The notes below the pieces were generated by a model that saw only the letters and a list, made by a program, of their open reading frames with translations, did not search any database and was not told where the DNA came from. DNA of 38,991 nt from Bacteroidetes bacterium HGW-Bacteroidetes-8. GTDB taxonomy: Bacteria; Bacteroidota; Bacteroidia; Bacteroidales; UBA932. Of the stretch, positions 8,411 to 17,812 are shown in pieces. Location: contig PHCZ01000013.1 in assembly GCA_002840895.1 (NCBI GenBank), positions 1 through 38,991 on the forward strand, written 5' to 3'. Within the stretch, counting starts at the first letter, position 1. Each line of letters begins with the position of its first letter. The translations under genes and the position numbers were made by a program.

Positions 8411-9664
8411 TTAACGAACATCTATCTCCCTGCCTTTAAGAAACATCCTCTCTACCAATGGAGTGGATATTGCATAAGGGATATACTCAATTGATGGAAT
8501 CGGCTTTGTAACCATCAGGTTAGCCACCTTTCCCACTGCAATAGTACCGTGAGTATCGCTGATACCCATCGCAAAAGCTCCGTTAATTGTTGAGGCGTTA
8601 ATAACCTCATATGGGGTCATCTTCATCTTTAATGTGGCAAGTGCCATCATAAACTTCATATCTCCCGAAGGGGATGAACCGGGATTATAATTTGTAGCTA
8701 TTGCTACCGGAAGTCCAAAATTTATCATCTCTCTAACCGGTGCATACTTCATCTCCAGAAAGAAGGTAGAGCCTGGAAGAACTGTTGCTATTGTGCCGGT
8801 TCCTCTAAGAGCTGCAAACTCCTCCTCCGATGTGAACTCCAGATGATCTACTGAGATTGCGTTATATTTGACTCCCACCTGAACTCCACCGGAAAAGCTC
8901 ATCTGATTTGCGTGAACCTTTGGCCTTAGACCATATTTTGCACCTGCTTCAAATATCCTTTCGGTATCTGCAACCGAGAAAAAACCCTCCTCTGTAAACA
9001 CATCTATGTAATCTGCAAGGTTTTCTGAGGCAACAGCCGGGATCATTTCTGTAATAATCTCATCTACATACTCTTCTCTCCTGTCTCTGTACCTGAGGGG
9101 AACAGCGTGTGCTCCTAAAAAAGTTGTTTTAACCGTGAGGGGTGTGCTCAACCCAATCTCTCTTGCAACCCGGAGCATCTTCACCTCATCCTCTACGGTT
9201 AGGCCATATCCGCTCTTTATCTCTACAGCTCCTGTACCGAAGCGGATAATCTCCCAGGCTCTCTCCATACTTTGATTCAACAGATCCTTTTCACTTGCGT
9301 TGTGAAGCAGCTGTGCAGAGTTGAGAATCCCTCCGCCTCTGGCTGCGATCTCCTGATAAGATAGCCCACGAATTTTATCTATATACTCCATTTCGCGACT
9401 GCCTGCATAAACCAGATGAGTATGAGAGTCACAAAATGCGGGAAGAACCATCCTGCCCGCAGCATCAATGATTTTCGCACCGGTTGTCTGATCCTCTGTA
9501 AGGTTTGACATCTCCCCGAACTCCTCAATAAGCTCTCCATTGATTACTACATAACCATCCCGGATATTATCCAAAAGCGACATTCCTGCACCGGTCCTTA
9601 CCGATACCCTTTCTGTACGTTCAGTCTGAACAATCTCTTTGATATTTATTATAATAATCTTCAT
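8411..9664 (-). CDS. hutI: Imidazolonepropionase HutI
   Basis: HutI hydrolyses 4-imidazolone-5-propionate to N-formimino-glutamate, the third step of histidine degradation. The protein has 417 residues, normal for the family. It shows the amidohydrolase metal motif SHTHLVYAGSR with His81 and His83. Downstream are HANQMSFSGG and VDHLE, typical metal and substrate histidines. NYNPGSSPSGD is the conserved substrate-binding stretch near the C-terminus. It begins 7 bases after hutH, so the two are surely co-transcribed. The product feeds directly to FtcD at the end of the operon. Confidence 0.96.
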   Translation of the reverse strand: MKIIIINIKEIVQTERTERVSVRTGAGMSLLDNIRDGYVVINGELIEEFGEMSNLTEDQTTGAKIIDAAGRMVLPAFCDSHTHLVYAGSREMEYIDKIRGLSYQEIAARGGGILNSAQLLHNASEKDLLNQSMERAWEIIRFGTGAVEIKSGYGLTVEDEVKMLRVAREIGLSTPLTVKTTFLGAHAVPLRYRDRREEYVDEIITEMIPAVASENLADYIDVFTEEGFFSVADTERIFEAGAKYGLRPKVHANQMSFSGGVQVGVKYNAISVDHLEFTSEEEFAALRGTGTIATVLPGSTFFLEMKYAPVREMINFGLPVAIATNYNPGSSPSGDMKFMMALATLKMKMTPYEVINASTINGAFAMGISDTHGTIAVGKVANLMVTKPIPSIEYIPYAISTPLVERMFLKGREIDVR

Positions 9665-9671
9665 AAAGCTG

Positions 9672-11159
9672 CTAAATTTCTACATCTCTTAAAAAGGAAA
9701 TGGAGTTGTTGATGTGAATATACATAACTTCGTCCTCCTTCACAAATGGGACAACTCTTCTGTACTTAGAGACAAACTCTTCCAGGATGGGAGAGCTCTT
9801 TAAAGGTCTGCGAAATTCAAGTGCCTGTGCAGCATTCATCAGCTCTATAGCAAGAATCTTCTCCAGATTCTCAACCACCTGATAACATTTTGTAGCAGCA
9901 TTTGCCCCCATACTTACGTGATCTTCCTGACCCTGAGACGAGTCTATTGTGTCAATGCAGGCAGGCGTTGCCAACTGTTTGTTCTGACTTACAACCGATG
10001 CCTGTGCATACTGAGGAATCATAAAACCCGAATTCAGACCCGGGTGAGCAACCAAAAAAGAGGGAAGCCCTCTCTTGCCGGATATCAGCTGATAGGTGCG
10101 TCTCTCAGATATACTACCAAGCTCTGCCAATGCAATTGACAAAAAATCAAGCGGAAGGGCAAGCGGCTGTCCGTGGAAGTTGCCTGCAGATATAATTTTA
10201 TCTTCGTCCGGAAGGATGGTAGGATTGTCGGTTGCGCTGTTTAACTCCGTCTCAAATGCATTGAGGGCATAGTTGATTGTATCTTTTGAAGCTCCGTGAA
10301 CCTGAGGAACGCAACGGAATGAGTAAGGATCCTGTACGTGCAATTTATCTCTGGAAATCAGCTCACTGCCCTTTAGAAGTTCTCTCATTTTTGCTGCTGT
10401 CTCTAGTTGTCCCTTGTGAGGGCGAACCAGATGGACTGCCTCTGTGAATGGCTCAACCCTTCCGTCATATGCATCAAGAGAGAGAGCAGCAATTGTATCT
10501 GAAAGTTGTGAAAGTTTTCTTGCCTTGATTATAGACCAAACGCTATATGCAAGCATAAACTGGGTACCGTTTAAAAGAGCAAGACCCTCTTTAGAGGCCA
10601 ATTTTAGAGGTTCCCAATTGAATTTTTTATTAATCTCTACAGATGGGTATCTTCTACCTTGATAATTTACCTCTCCAAGGTCAATTAAAGGGAGGGACAT
10701 ATTTGCCAGAGGGGCCAAATCGCCTGATGCTCCAAGGGATCCCTGTTTGTAAACCACTGGATAGACCCTATTGTTAAACATATCTGCCAGCCGCTCTACT
10801 GTCTCTATTCTCACTCCCGAGTAGCCGTATGAGAGGGATTTTATCTTGAGAGCCATCATAAGCTTCACAATATCCTCAGGAACCTCCTCCCCTAACCCGC
10901 AAGCGTGAGACATCACAAGGTTCACCTGTAGTTGAGAGAGCTGGTCACTATCTACCTTGACATTACAAAGAGAGCCAAAGCCGGTATTTATCCCATAAAT
11001 AGGCTCTTTGGCTTTAAGCATCTGATTGTCTAGATACTCCCTACTTTTGAGAATTCTCTCCCTGGCCTGCTGAGACAAAACAATTTTGCAATTTGGGTCA
11101 AGTAGTAATCTTACCTCATCTATGGTATTGTTGTGTGAACTTATATGAAAATACTCCAT
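9672..11159 (-). CDS. hutH: Histidine ammonia-lyase HutH
   Basis: HutH removes ammonia from L-histidine to give urocanate, the first step of the pathway. The protein has 495 residues. The motif GSLGASGDLAPL contains Ala144-Ser145-Gly146, which cyclise into the MIO electrophile. The catalytic loop near the N-terminus, IYGINTGFGSL, is also intact, as are NGTQFM and QDPYSFRC. It is the first gene of the operon hutH-hutI-MBL-ftcD. The urocanase gene hutU needed between HutH and HutI is not in this window. A promoter-like TATATTTG lies 40 bases upstream of the start. Confidence 0.97.
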   Translation of the reverse strand: MEYFHISSHNNTIDEVRLLLDPNCKIVLSQQARERILKSREYLDNQMLKAKEPIYGINTGFGSLCNVKVDSDQLSQLQVNLVMSHACGLGEEVPEDIVKLMMALKIKSLSYGYSGVRIETVERLADMFNNRVYPVVYKQGSLGASGDLAPLANMSLPLIDLGEVNYQGRRYPSVEINKKFNWEPLKLASKEGLALLNGTQFMLAYSVWSIIKARKLSQLSDTIAALSLDAYDGRVEPFTEAVHLVRPHKGQLETAAKMRELLKGSELISRDKLHVQDPYSFRCVPQVHGASKDTINYALNAFETELNSATDNPTILPDEDKIISAGNFHGQPLALPLDFLSIALAELGSISERRTYQLISGKRGLPSFLVAHPGLNSGFMIPQYAQASVVSQNKQLATPACIDTIDSSQGQEDHVSMGANAATKCYQVVENLEKILAIELMNAAQALEFRRPLKSSPILEEFVSKYRRVVPFVKEDEVMYIHINNSISFLRDVEI

Positions 11160-11198
11160 TATGGCTACAATTAATTAATGATTTTTCGAAATTTGCTA

Positions 11199-11228
11199 CA
11201 AATATAAAACAAAAAGGTGCTATCTGAA
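11199..11228 (-). promoter_or_regulatory. Putative promoter of the hut operon
   Basis: TATATTTG on the minus strand (11206 to 11199) matches TAnnTTTG. The -33 position reads TTC, a partial match. The 5' leader would be about 30 bases. No obvious operator palindrome or riboswitch was seen beside it. Confidence 0.5.
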
Positions 11229-11281
11229 ATATTAAACTAGATTTCACGCTTTGATTAACTTTACCATATAATTGTCTGAAG

Positions 11282-12415
11282 ATGGAATATACTCTCATTT
11301 ACGGGATCTTTATGTCGCTTTTACTCACTGCTCTTTTGTTCACAAAAAGGGGAAGAAACGATGCAGATACCCTGCTTTCCATATACCTTACAGTATCTGC
11401 AGTGAGCCTTGCGCTTGCCTATTTAGAGATTCTTAACCGTGAGCGTGGCTATAATTTCCCTTTTTTAATAAACAGCTCTGTTCCATTTATCCTCCTTCTT
11501 GGTCCTGCTCTGTGGTTATATGTAAAAAGGCTCATCACCCCGGATTTCAGATACAAAATGGTTCATCTGCTTCTTCTGGTTCCGTTTATATTTGCTTTTG
11601 TATTACTCTTTCTCAACAGTTACTCTGCAGATGATACTATCAAAATAGCTTCTGACAGATATGAATCATTCCTTCAAGAGCCGCTCTTTCTTATTATTGC
11701 TTCAATGATAGCAATCTCAAATATTGGATACACCTGCTGGGGGTTATCCCTTATTGCCACTCACAGAAAGAGAATCAAAAGCTATTTTTCCCAGACAGAG
11801 AACATTGATCTCAGATGGCTAAAGTTTTTGTTAATATGGGCTTTGATTTGCTACTCCTGTATTAGTGTACTCTATATCATTGATTCATTTGTCAATCTCT
11901 TTTCATACAACATTTTACAAACTATAGGATACACCATAGCTTCGGTTTTTGTGATTATTCTGGGATTCTACGGTTTAAGGCAGGGAGAACTCTTCTCAGG
12001 GCCAACCAGAGAGTACATCATTAACAGACCTCAAGAGATTGGCGAGAATAGAGAGCCTATCGTTAAAGAGGAGGAGGAGTTTATTATTCGTCTGCTCTCT
12101 TTTATGAAGGAGCGCAAACCATACCTAAACCCGGAGATTACCCTGGGAGTACTGAGCTCTCAGATGAAGGTCTCTGCCGATTACCTCTCCCGGATAATAA
12201 ACACCCGGCTTAATATGAACTTCTTTGACTTCATTGCTCACTACAGGGTAGAGGAGTTCAAACTTATGTGCAAAGATCCCTCAAAAAGAAACTACACACT
12301 AATATCTTTGGCCTACGACTGTGGGTTCAACTCTAAAGCCACCTTCAATCGAGTATTCAAAAAGAGCACCGGAGTAACACCAAGTGAGTACTATCTAAAG
12401 TCACCCAATAGTTAG
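11282..12415 (+). CDS. Membrane-embedded AraC-type transcriptional regulator
   Basis: A 377-residue protein with two halves. Residues 1 to about 230 form six or seven hydrophobic segments (around 5-20, 33-50, 65-83, 97-115, 135-158, 177-200, 208-228). Residues about 270-377 are an AraC/XylS DNA-binding domain with two helix-turn-helix units (LGVLSSQMKVSADYLSRIIN and SLAYDCGFNSKATFNRVFKK). The ending is the usual GVTPSEYY. This architecture, a membrane sensor joined to AraC, is widespread in Bacteroidota; the signals are mostly unknown. TATAATTG (11267-11274) is a weak -7 candidate and would give an almost leaderless message. A 21-bp-spaced direct repeat lies downstream at 12436-12476, a likely target site. 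Confidence 0.9.
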   Translation: MEYTLIYGIFMSLLLTALLFTKRGRNDADTLLSIYLTVSAVSLALAYLEILNRERGYNFPFLINSSVPFILLLGPALWLYVKRLITPDFRYKMVHLLLLVPFIFAFVLLFLNSYSADDTIKIASDRYESFLQEPLFLIIASMIAISNIGYTCWGLSLIATHRKRIKSYFSQTENIDLRWLKFLLIWALICYSCISVLYIIDSFVNLFSYNILQTIGYTIASVFVIILGFYGLRQGELFSGPTREYIINRPQEIGENREPIVKEEEEFIIRLLSFMKERKPYLNPEITLGVLSSQMKVSADYLSRIINTRLNMNFFDFIAHYRVEEFKLMCKDPSKRNYTLISLAYDCGFNSKATFNRVFKKSTGVTPSEYYLKSPNS

Positions 12416-12435
12416 CTACGTTTTATTAAAATCAA

Positions 12436-12476
12436 AAAAAGGTAAAGTGAGACCTATAAAAAGGGAAATGAGACCT
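12436..12476 (+). promoter_or_regulatory. Direct-repeat operator upstream of the flavodoxin gene
   Basis: Two near-identical blocks, AAAAAGGTAAAGTGAGACCT (12436-12455) and AAAAAGGGAAATGAGACCT (12458-12476), differ by one substitution and one inserted base. The invariant TGAGACCT starts at 12448 and 12469, exactly 21 bases apart, the spacing AraC-family proteins use for paired half-sites. The repeat lies 50 bases before the flavodoxin start, beside a TATCTTTC -7-like element at 12492-12499. Confidence 0.6.
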
Positions 12477-12525
12477 CAATTTGCAGGGCTCTATCTTTCT
12501 TTGCAAAAATATTTAATCCAATAAA

Positions 12526-12987
12526 ATGAAAACAGCAATTATCTACGCAACATCGCACGGAACCACAGAGAAGGTGGCAAATCTAATTAAGGAGAAACAT
12601 AAAAACAGTGAGACCACTCTTTTTAATTTAAAAGAGGGCAAAACAATTGACCTTAGCCTCTATGATACTATTATTGTAGGTGGGTCTATCCACGCCGGGA
12701 GTATCCAGGGTAGTGTTAAAGAGTTCTGCAAGAAAAATCTTGTGGAGCTGCTTCAAAAGAGGGTAGCCCTTTATGTGTGCGCAATGAATGAGCCGGAGTT
12801 TGAGACAGAGCTTAAAAATGCCTTCCCGGAACTTCTTTATAACCACGCATATGTAAAACAGGTAGTTGGTGGCGAATTCCTTTTCGACAAAATGAATTTC
12901 ATTGAGAAGATGCTTGTTAGAAATATTTCCGGAATAAAGGAGACAACCAGCAAAATCAACCATTCAAAAATTAACCTTATTGAGTAG
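12526..12987 (+). CDS. Small flavodoxin-fold protein, HemG-like
   Basis: A 153-residue cytoplasmic protein with a flavodoxin fold. The N-terminal IIYATSHGTTEKVA is the FMN phosphate-binding loop. IIVGGSIHAGSIQGSVKEF matches the second flavin-contacting segment seen in menaquinone-dependent protoporphyrinogen dehydrogenases (HemG) and related flavodoxins. It is shorter than the usual HemG (about 175-180 residues), with a basic, variable tail, so the substrate is open. An electron-transfer flavodoxin is an equal alternative. The gene follows the AraC-type regulator and a putative AraC operator, suggesting specific induction. No other heme genes are near. Confidence 0.8.
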   Translation: MKTAIIYATSHGTTEKVANLIKEKHKNSETTLFNLKEGKTIDLSLYDTIIVGGSIHAGSIQGSVKEFCKKNLVELLQKRVALYVCAMNEPEFETELKNAFPELLYNHAYVKQVVGGEFLFDKMNFIEKMLVRNISGIKETTSKINHSKINLIE

Positions 12988-13047
12988 CATTATCAATTTT
13001 ACTAAGTGCCTCATCTCCTGCAAAGCCCCACGACCCTTGGCAAGGTT

Positions 13048-13074
13048 AAAAAAAGGCTGCCAAAAATGGCAGCC
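13048..13074 (-). terminator. Intrinsic terminator of susCD
   Basis: GGCTGCCA (13055-13062) pairs with TGGCAGCC (13067-13074) around a short A/T loop. On the minus strand it is followed by seven T (13054 to 13048). It lies 26 bases after the susD stop. Confidence 0.88.
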
Positions 13075-13099
13075 CCTTCAATAACTAGTCACATAAATA

Positions 13100-14572
13100 T
13101 TAGTTTACATAACCCGGATTTTGCTGATCTGCAATTTTTGGATTTGCATCAATCTCGTTTTGAGGGATAGGCAGAATTGCTTTGTAGAAAGTTCTGTTTA
13201 TCGTTTTCTCGCGGTGAGAGATTAATACTGCAGGAGATATAAAGTCATCATTGAACTCTATGGTTTTATTCCAACGAATCATATCGAAATATCTGTGACC
13301 CTCTGCAAACAGCTCTTTACTTCTCTCATCTTCTATCATAGACATTGTTATATTAAGAGGTGTAGAGAGTGCCAGAGCAGGTGCCCTTTTACGAATAGCA
13401 TTAAGGTAGTTGGAAGCTTTTGTCTTGTCCGGAGAAGGAAGATTAAGAGCTGCCTCTGCGGCAAGCAGGTAAATCTCCGATAGACGAATAACTTTAATGT
13501 TTGTAGAGGAAGCTACCCCCTTATCTCCAGCCATTGCAGGGCCTCCAACATATTTAAGGCAAGAGCCTAATCTTGTTGTCGAGGTCTCATCTCTCTCCAT
13601 CATTCCGAAACGTACATCTGAAGGGTCTTGATTTAGCCTTGCAAGGTAGTAGTCACTTGCCATAAACCAACCGCTTGCTCCTGTAACTTTAGCCAATCTA
13701 AGCAGGTAGTAACCAAGAGAAGATGTCCCAAGATTGGCCTCACTGGCATAAATCCCAAGTTCAAAGATAGATTCCGAACCAAATGGAAGTGCCCAGGAGC
13801 CGTTCCAGTTTGCATTAGAGTAGAGCGAGTAGAGGGTGGTTCCCATAACGACTTCGGCTGCAGCCAGGGCCTCTGTGTATTTTCCCATATAGAGATTTAC
13901 CCTTGCCTGAAGTGCCATATTTCCATAGTAGTTAAGGAATCCGTTTACCTTAGTTTTCGCAAGAAGCGGAGCACCATCTGTAAGATCTTTCATAATTTGG
14001 GTATAAACCTCCTCAACGGAGGCTCTCAATGGTTGTGCAGATGCATCCAAAGGCTCCAGAACTAATGGAACTCCGTAAGAGGCTTTGTCCATATTGTAAG
14101 GCTTTCCGTAAAGACGAACAAGGTCAAAATAGATAAGTGCCCTCGCTGTAAGTGCCTGTCCTTTATATTCATTCAGCGCTGCTGTACCGTTACCAGCCGC
14201 AATAATCTTTTCAATGTTAAGTAGAAGGTTGTTCGCCTGAAGAATACAGTGGTACATCTGAGCCCAATAACCTCCATAGTTATTAGAAGATACAGAGTGG
14301 TTAAAAGTATAAAGGGCATCATTTCCTCTACCCTGAGAACGGATGGCAAAATCGCCACCTTTGGCATCACCATATAAGACAAAGTTTCTGCCGTAATAGT
14401 CTGCAGATGTCATCTTTCTCATCAAACCGCTCATCACAACCTTTGCATCATTTGCATTTGTGATTGACGTTTCTGCTGCTGCTGAGTCACTTGGCTTAAC
14501 ATCCAGAAAACCCTCGCAAGAAGAAAGTAGTGCAATGCCCAGAACCGTAAATAGTAAATTTATTTTTTTCAT
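13100..14572 (-). CDS. SusD/RagB-family nutrient-binding lipoprotein
   Basis: A surface lipoprotein that caps the SusC-type porin and binds the imported ligand. The signal peptide ends in the lipobox LLSSC with Cys19 as the lipidation site, followed by EGFLDVKPSDS, the typical SusD start. TPR-like helices occupy the middle (for example YKGQALTARALIYFDLVRLYGKPY). The family ending RLSEIYLLAAEAALN, RYFDMIRWNK and ILPIPQNEIDANPK is present, closing with QNPGY. The 490 residues fit the family. It starts 18 bases after susC and is surely co-transcribed. Ligand specificity cannot be read from the sequence; no glycoside hydrolase, protease or sigma/anti-sigma pair accompanies it. Confidence 0.95.
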   Translation of the reverse strand: MKKINLLFTVLGIALLSSCEGFLDVKPSDSAAAETSITNANDAKVVMSGLMRKMTSADYYGRNFVLYGDAKGGDFAIRSQGRGNDALYTFNHSVSSNNYGGYWAQMYHCILQANNLLLNIEKIIAAGNGTAALNEYKGQALTARALIYFDLVRLYGKPYNMDKASYGVPLVLEPLDASAQPLRASVEEVYTQIMKDLTDGAPLLAKTKVNGFLNYYGNMALQARVNLYMGKYTEALAAAEVVMGTTLYSLYSNANWNGSWALPFGSESIFELGIYASEANLGTSSLGYYLLRLAKVTGASGWFMASDYYLARLNQDPSDVRFGMMERDETSTTRLGSCLKYVGGPAMAGDKGVASSTNIKVIRLSEIYLLAAEAALNLPSPDKTKASNYLNAIRKRAPALALSTPLNITMSMIEDERSKELFAEGHRYFDMIRWNKTIEFNDDFISPAVLISHREKTINRTFYKAILPIPQNEIDANPKIADQQNPGYVN

Positions 14573-14590
14573 TGTAGCATCATTTAATAA

Positions 14591-17500
14591 TTAGAAACTA
14601 AATTCAACACCGAAGGTGTATGTCTTACCTATTGGAGTTTCCCAACCTCTTGAACCATACTCATTAACCTCGGGATCATACACTTTATATGCCGCCAATG
14701 TCCATAAGTTCATACCGTTGAAATAGACTCTTGCATTTGAGATCTTCACCTTGTTAAGAATACTCTTTGGAAGGTTGTAGGCTAAAGTTAAACTCTTTAA
14801 TCTTAAATAGTCTGCGTCGTGCATATGTCTGCTACTCTTCTGGTTTACATCTTCAAAGTCTACAGCTACACGTTGCGGATATTTGGCATCTTTGTTCTCT
14901 GGAGTCCATCTGTTATCATACTGATCTTTAGACATAATCCTCTCCCAATAGTAACCGTCGTCGGCTACGTCACGTCCGGCAGCGTCGTATGTATATCCTC
15001 CTAGTTTATAGGTAAAGTTAAGTGCAAGAGAGAACCCTTTCCATTTAACATCTGTATTGAATCCACCAAATAGTTTTGGATGAACATTACCTATTATCTT
15101 CTCGCTTGCATCCTGATATCTGAAAGTAGCAGGGCGTCCGTTAACAGTTGTTGGTTGCGTGGTTGTATTTTCGTTATTCATAAACCAAACATTTTTACCT
15201 GTCTCCCTATCTACACCTGCCCACTCGCGACCATAAATTGCAAGGGTAGACTCTCCCTCCTTATATATAAACTTAGTTCTGGAGTCACCTCCTGTTGGTT
15301 CATACCAAATTATATTCTGACCTCCATACAATTTTGTAACGGTAGATTTAACACTTGAAGCAGTAAGTCCTGCACTCCAGGTAATTGTTTCGTTTTTGAT
15401 AATATCTCCGCTAAGCTCTATCTCGATACCGTTATTATTGATCTCTCCAATATTTTTTAATGTTGATCCGAAACCTGTTACGCGCGAAATTGGAACATCC
15501 TGCAAAAGATCTTTTGAGTCTCTGTTAAAGTACTCTATTGTTCCACTGATTCTTTGATCCAGCAATCCAAACTCCAAAGCTATATTGGATGTGTAACTTG
15601 TCTCCCACGAAAGGCTGGCATCTGCAATAGTACTTACTCCACCACCCGGCTGCTCCATATATTTATTTCCATATGTAGCAAGCGAACGCCAACCGTAGTT
15701 TGCAGAAGGAAGAGTTCCATTTACTCCATAAGAGCCTCTTACTTTCAAACTGCTTATAACATCGATGTTTTTCATAAATTCCTCCTTGTCGACTCTCCAC
15801 GAACCGGCCAAAGACCAGAAGTTACCCCAACGGGATTCCGGGCCCAATCTTGAAGAACCGTCACGACGAAACGAACCGGAGAAATAGTATCTGTTATCGT
15901 AGTTATACTCTGCACGGGATAGCATAGAGAGCATAGTGTTTCCCCAGTAGTATGCATTGGATGTTAGAACTCCTGCAGTAGCAACCGTCTGAAGCGCTCC
16001 TGTTGGAAGGTCTGATCCCTCCGCTCTTATAAACTCCGATTTGTTCTCCTCTGCTTCCCAACCGACAAGCAAGCCTACTGTATGTTTTTGAGCAAATGTC
16101 TTGTTGTAGTTTAGAGTAGTAGAAGATACCAGCTTACTTACATTTGAACTCATCTCTCTTACTGACCCCTTTGAAGCAGATCCTAAGAAGTGTATTGGAC
16201 TATAATAGAGATGATCTAATGTCCCGGCGTTGTCATACGAGAATATTGACTTGAAAGTGAGTTCAGGTAAAAGTTTAACTGTTACTGTTTCGTTAGCAGA
16301 TATTCTAAGGGTATTGGTACTATTATCCCACTCATTATTATAATATATAGGGTTATATGCATAACTTCCGTATCTTAACGTCCACGGGTCTCCTGTCAAA
16401 TAATCTGTTGGCCAATAAAGACCCCACATTAAGTTACGGCTCTGTAGGAAGTAGTTATTTCCTAAAGCACGGGTGTCGTTAAAGCCCACTTTACCGCTTT
16501 TCGCAATATTAACATTGGTGTTGAACTCAACACTTTTTCCAACCTTTTGAGTTAGGTTAACCCGACCGGTAATCCTATCAAAACTGTTAACAGGAATACG
16601 TCCCTGCTCTTTTGTGTATGAAAGTGATGTGTAGTAGTTTGAACTTTCGGTTGCACCACTAATAGAGAGGTCATATGTCTGAAAAACAGATGTCCTAAAC
16701 AATACATCCTCCCAGTCAAAATATTGCCCTGCCCTGTCACCTCCAATAGTAAGTGTTTTTACAGTGTGGTCTGGTGCAGAGAAGGTGTAACCGTGTTTGT
16801 TAAAACGTTTATTTAGCTGTGCAAGAGATCTGACACTGGCATCTTCTTGTGTTCTATTCTCATAATAGACTCCTGCATTCCAGAAGTTCTCATAATACAT
16901 CTCAACCTGTTGCTCAGTTGTTGCAACTTCAAAATTATCTGTAGCCCACGTTGGGGTAATACCTACTGACGCTTTGAAATTAACAATTGTCCTTCCCTGT
17001 TTTCCTCTTTTAGTTGTAATAAGAATTACTCCGTTTGCAGCTCTGGAGCCGTAAAGAGAAGATGCTGCAGCGTCTTTGAGTACGGTAATTGACTCAATGT
17101 CTGCAGTATTAAGAGAGCTCATTACATTACTTGTCGAGTAGATGTAGCCGCTCATCTGGCCTGCGTTTCCGGATACTACAGGAACTCCGTCTATTACATA
17201 AAGAGGCTCATTTGATGCATTCATTGAACCAATACCACGCACCCGGATAGCAGAGGTAGAGCCTGCCTGGCCAGATAGAGTGGTGATTTGCAAACCGGCT
17301 ACCTTTCCGTTCAGAGCATTTTCAAAAGTGATGCTGGGTACATCTTTGATAGCGTCATTTTTTACAACGCTGGCTGCTCCTGTAAAGGTCCCTTTTGTGG
17401 TGGTTCCGTATGCAACTACCATTACCTCATCCAAACGTGTTGCGTCCGGAACAAGAACAACATTAATTACAGACCTTCCGTTGACTGGAACCTGTTGCGT

Positions 17501-17734
17501 AGTGAATCCGATGTAGGAGAAGATAAGTACAGCATCTTTTGATACATTGTCAAAAGTGTACTTGCCATCCAGATCCGTTGCTGCTCCTACGTTTCTTGCG
17601 CCCTGCACCAAGACGGTTGCAAAGGGAATCGGTGAGCCGTCCTCGGAGGAGGTCACCGTACCTGTAACCTTCATCTGTGCCATAGCCATATTGACAAGCA
17701 AAAGGGCTAAGACAATCAAGATTGATTTCTTCAT
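14591..17734 (-). CDS. SusC/RagA-family TonB-linked outer-membrane transporter
   Basis: An outer-membrane beta-barrel of 1047 residues that imports a SusD-bound substrate using TonB energy. In order: signal peptide (1-20, ending AMAQ); a carboxypeptidase-regulatory-like beta-sandwich (about 22-100, GTVTSSEDGSPIPFATVLVQG); the TonB box LDEVMVVAYG (101-110); a plug domain (about 111-245) with PLYVIDGVPV and the SusC signature ITVLKDAAASSLYGSRAANG. A long barrel ends in a terminal aromatic beta-signal (TFGVEFSF). No N-terminal STN domain is present, so signalling to an ECF anti-sigma factor is unlikely. First gene of a two-gene operon with susD. Confidence 0.96.
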   Translation of the reverse strand: MKKSILIVLALLLVNMAMAQMKVTGTVTSSEDGSPIPFATVLVQGARNVGAATDLDGKYTFDNVSKDAVLIFSYIGFTTQQVPVNGRSVINVVLVPDATRLDEVMVVAYGTTTKGTFTGAASVVKNDAIKDVPSITFENALNGKVAGLQITTLSGQAGSTSAIRVRGIGSMNASNEPLYVIDGVPVVSGNAGQMSGYIYSTSNVMSSLNTADIESITVLKDAAASSLYGSRAANGVILITTKRGKQGRTIVNFKASVGITPTWATDNFEVATTEQQVEMYYENFWNAGVYYENRTQEDASVRSLAQLNKRFNKHGYTFSAPDHTVKTLTIGGDRAGQYFDWEDVLFRTSVFQTYDLSISGATESSNYYTSLSYTKEQGRIPVNSFDRITGRVNLTQKVGKSVEFNTNVNIAKSGKVGFNDTRALGNNYFLQSRNLMWGLYWPTDYLTGDPWTLRYGSYAYNPIYYNNEWDNSTNTLRISANETVTVKLLPELTFKSIFSYDNAGTLDHLYYSPIHFLGSASKGSVREMSSNVSKLVSSTTLNYNKTFAQKHTVGLLVGWEAEENKSEFIRAEGSDLPTGALQTVATAGVLTSNAYYWGNTMLSMLSRAEYNYDNRYYFSGSFRRDGSSRLGPESRWGNFWSLAGSWRVDKEEFMKNIDVISSLKVRGSYGVNGTLPSANYGWRSLATYGNKYMEQPGGGVSTIADASLSWETSYTSNIALEFGLLDQRISGTIEYFNRDSKDLLQDVPISRVTGFGSTLKNIGEINNNGIEIELSGDIIKNETITWSAGLTASSVKSTVTKLYGGQNIIWYEPTGGDSRTKFIYKEGESTLAIYGREWAGVDRETGKNVWFMNNENTTTQPTTVNGRPATFRYQDASEKIIGNVHPKLFGGFNTDVKWKGFSLALNFTYKLGGYTYDAAGRDVADDGYYWERIMSKDQYDNRWTPENKDAKYPQRVAVDFEDVNQKSSRHMHDADYLRLKSLTLAYNLPKSILNKVKISNARVYFNGMNLWTLAAYKVYDPEVNEYGSRGWETPIGKTYTFGVEFSF

Positions 17735-17782
17735 AGACTAGTTAGATTAAGTTAAATAATTAGTTAGTGACTGTTTCGGCTA

Positions 17783-17812
17783 CGAATTTATAATAAAAAA
17801 AAACGAAAACAA
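17783..17812 (-). promoter_or_regulatory. Promoter of susCD
   Basis: On the minus strand TTG (17812-17810) is followed after exactly 19 bases by TAAATTCG (17790-17783), one base off TAnnTTTG. The leader before the susC start would be about 40 bases. Confidence 0.55.
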
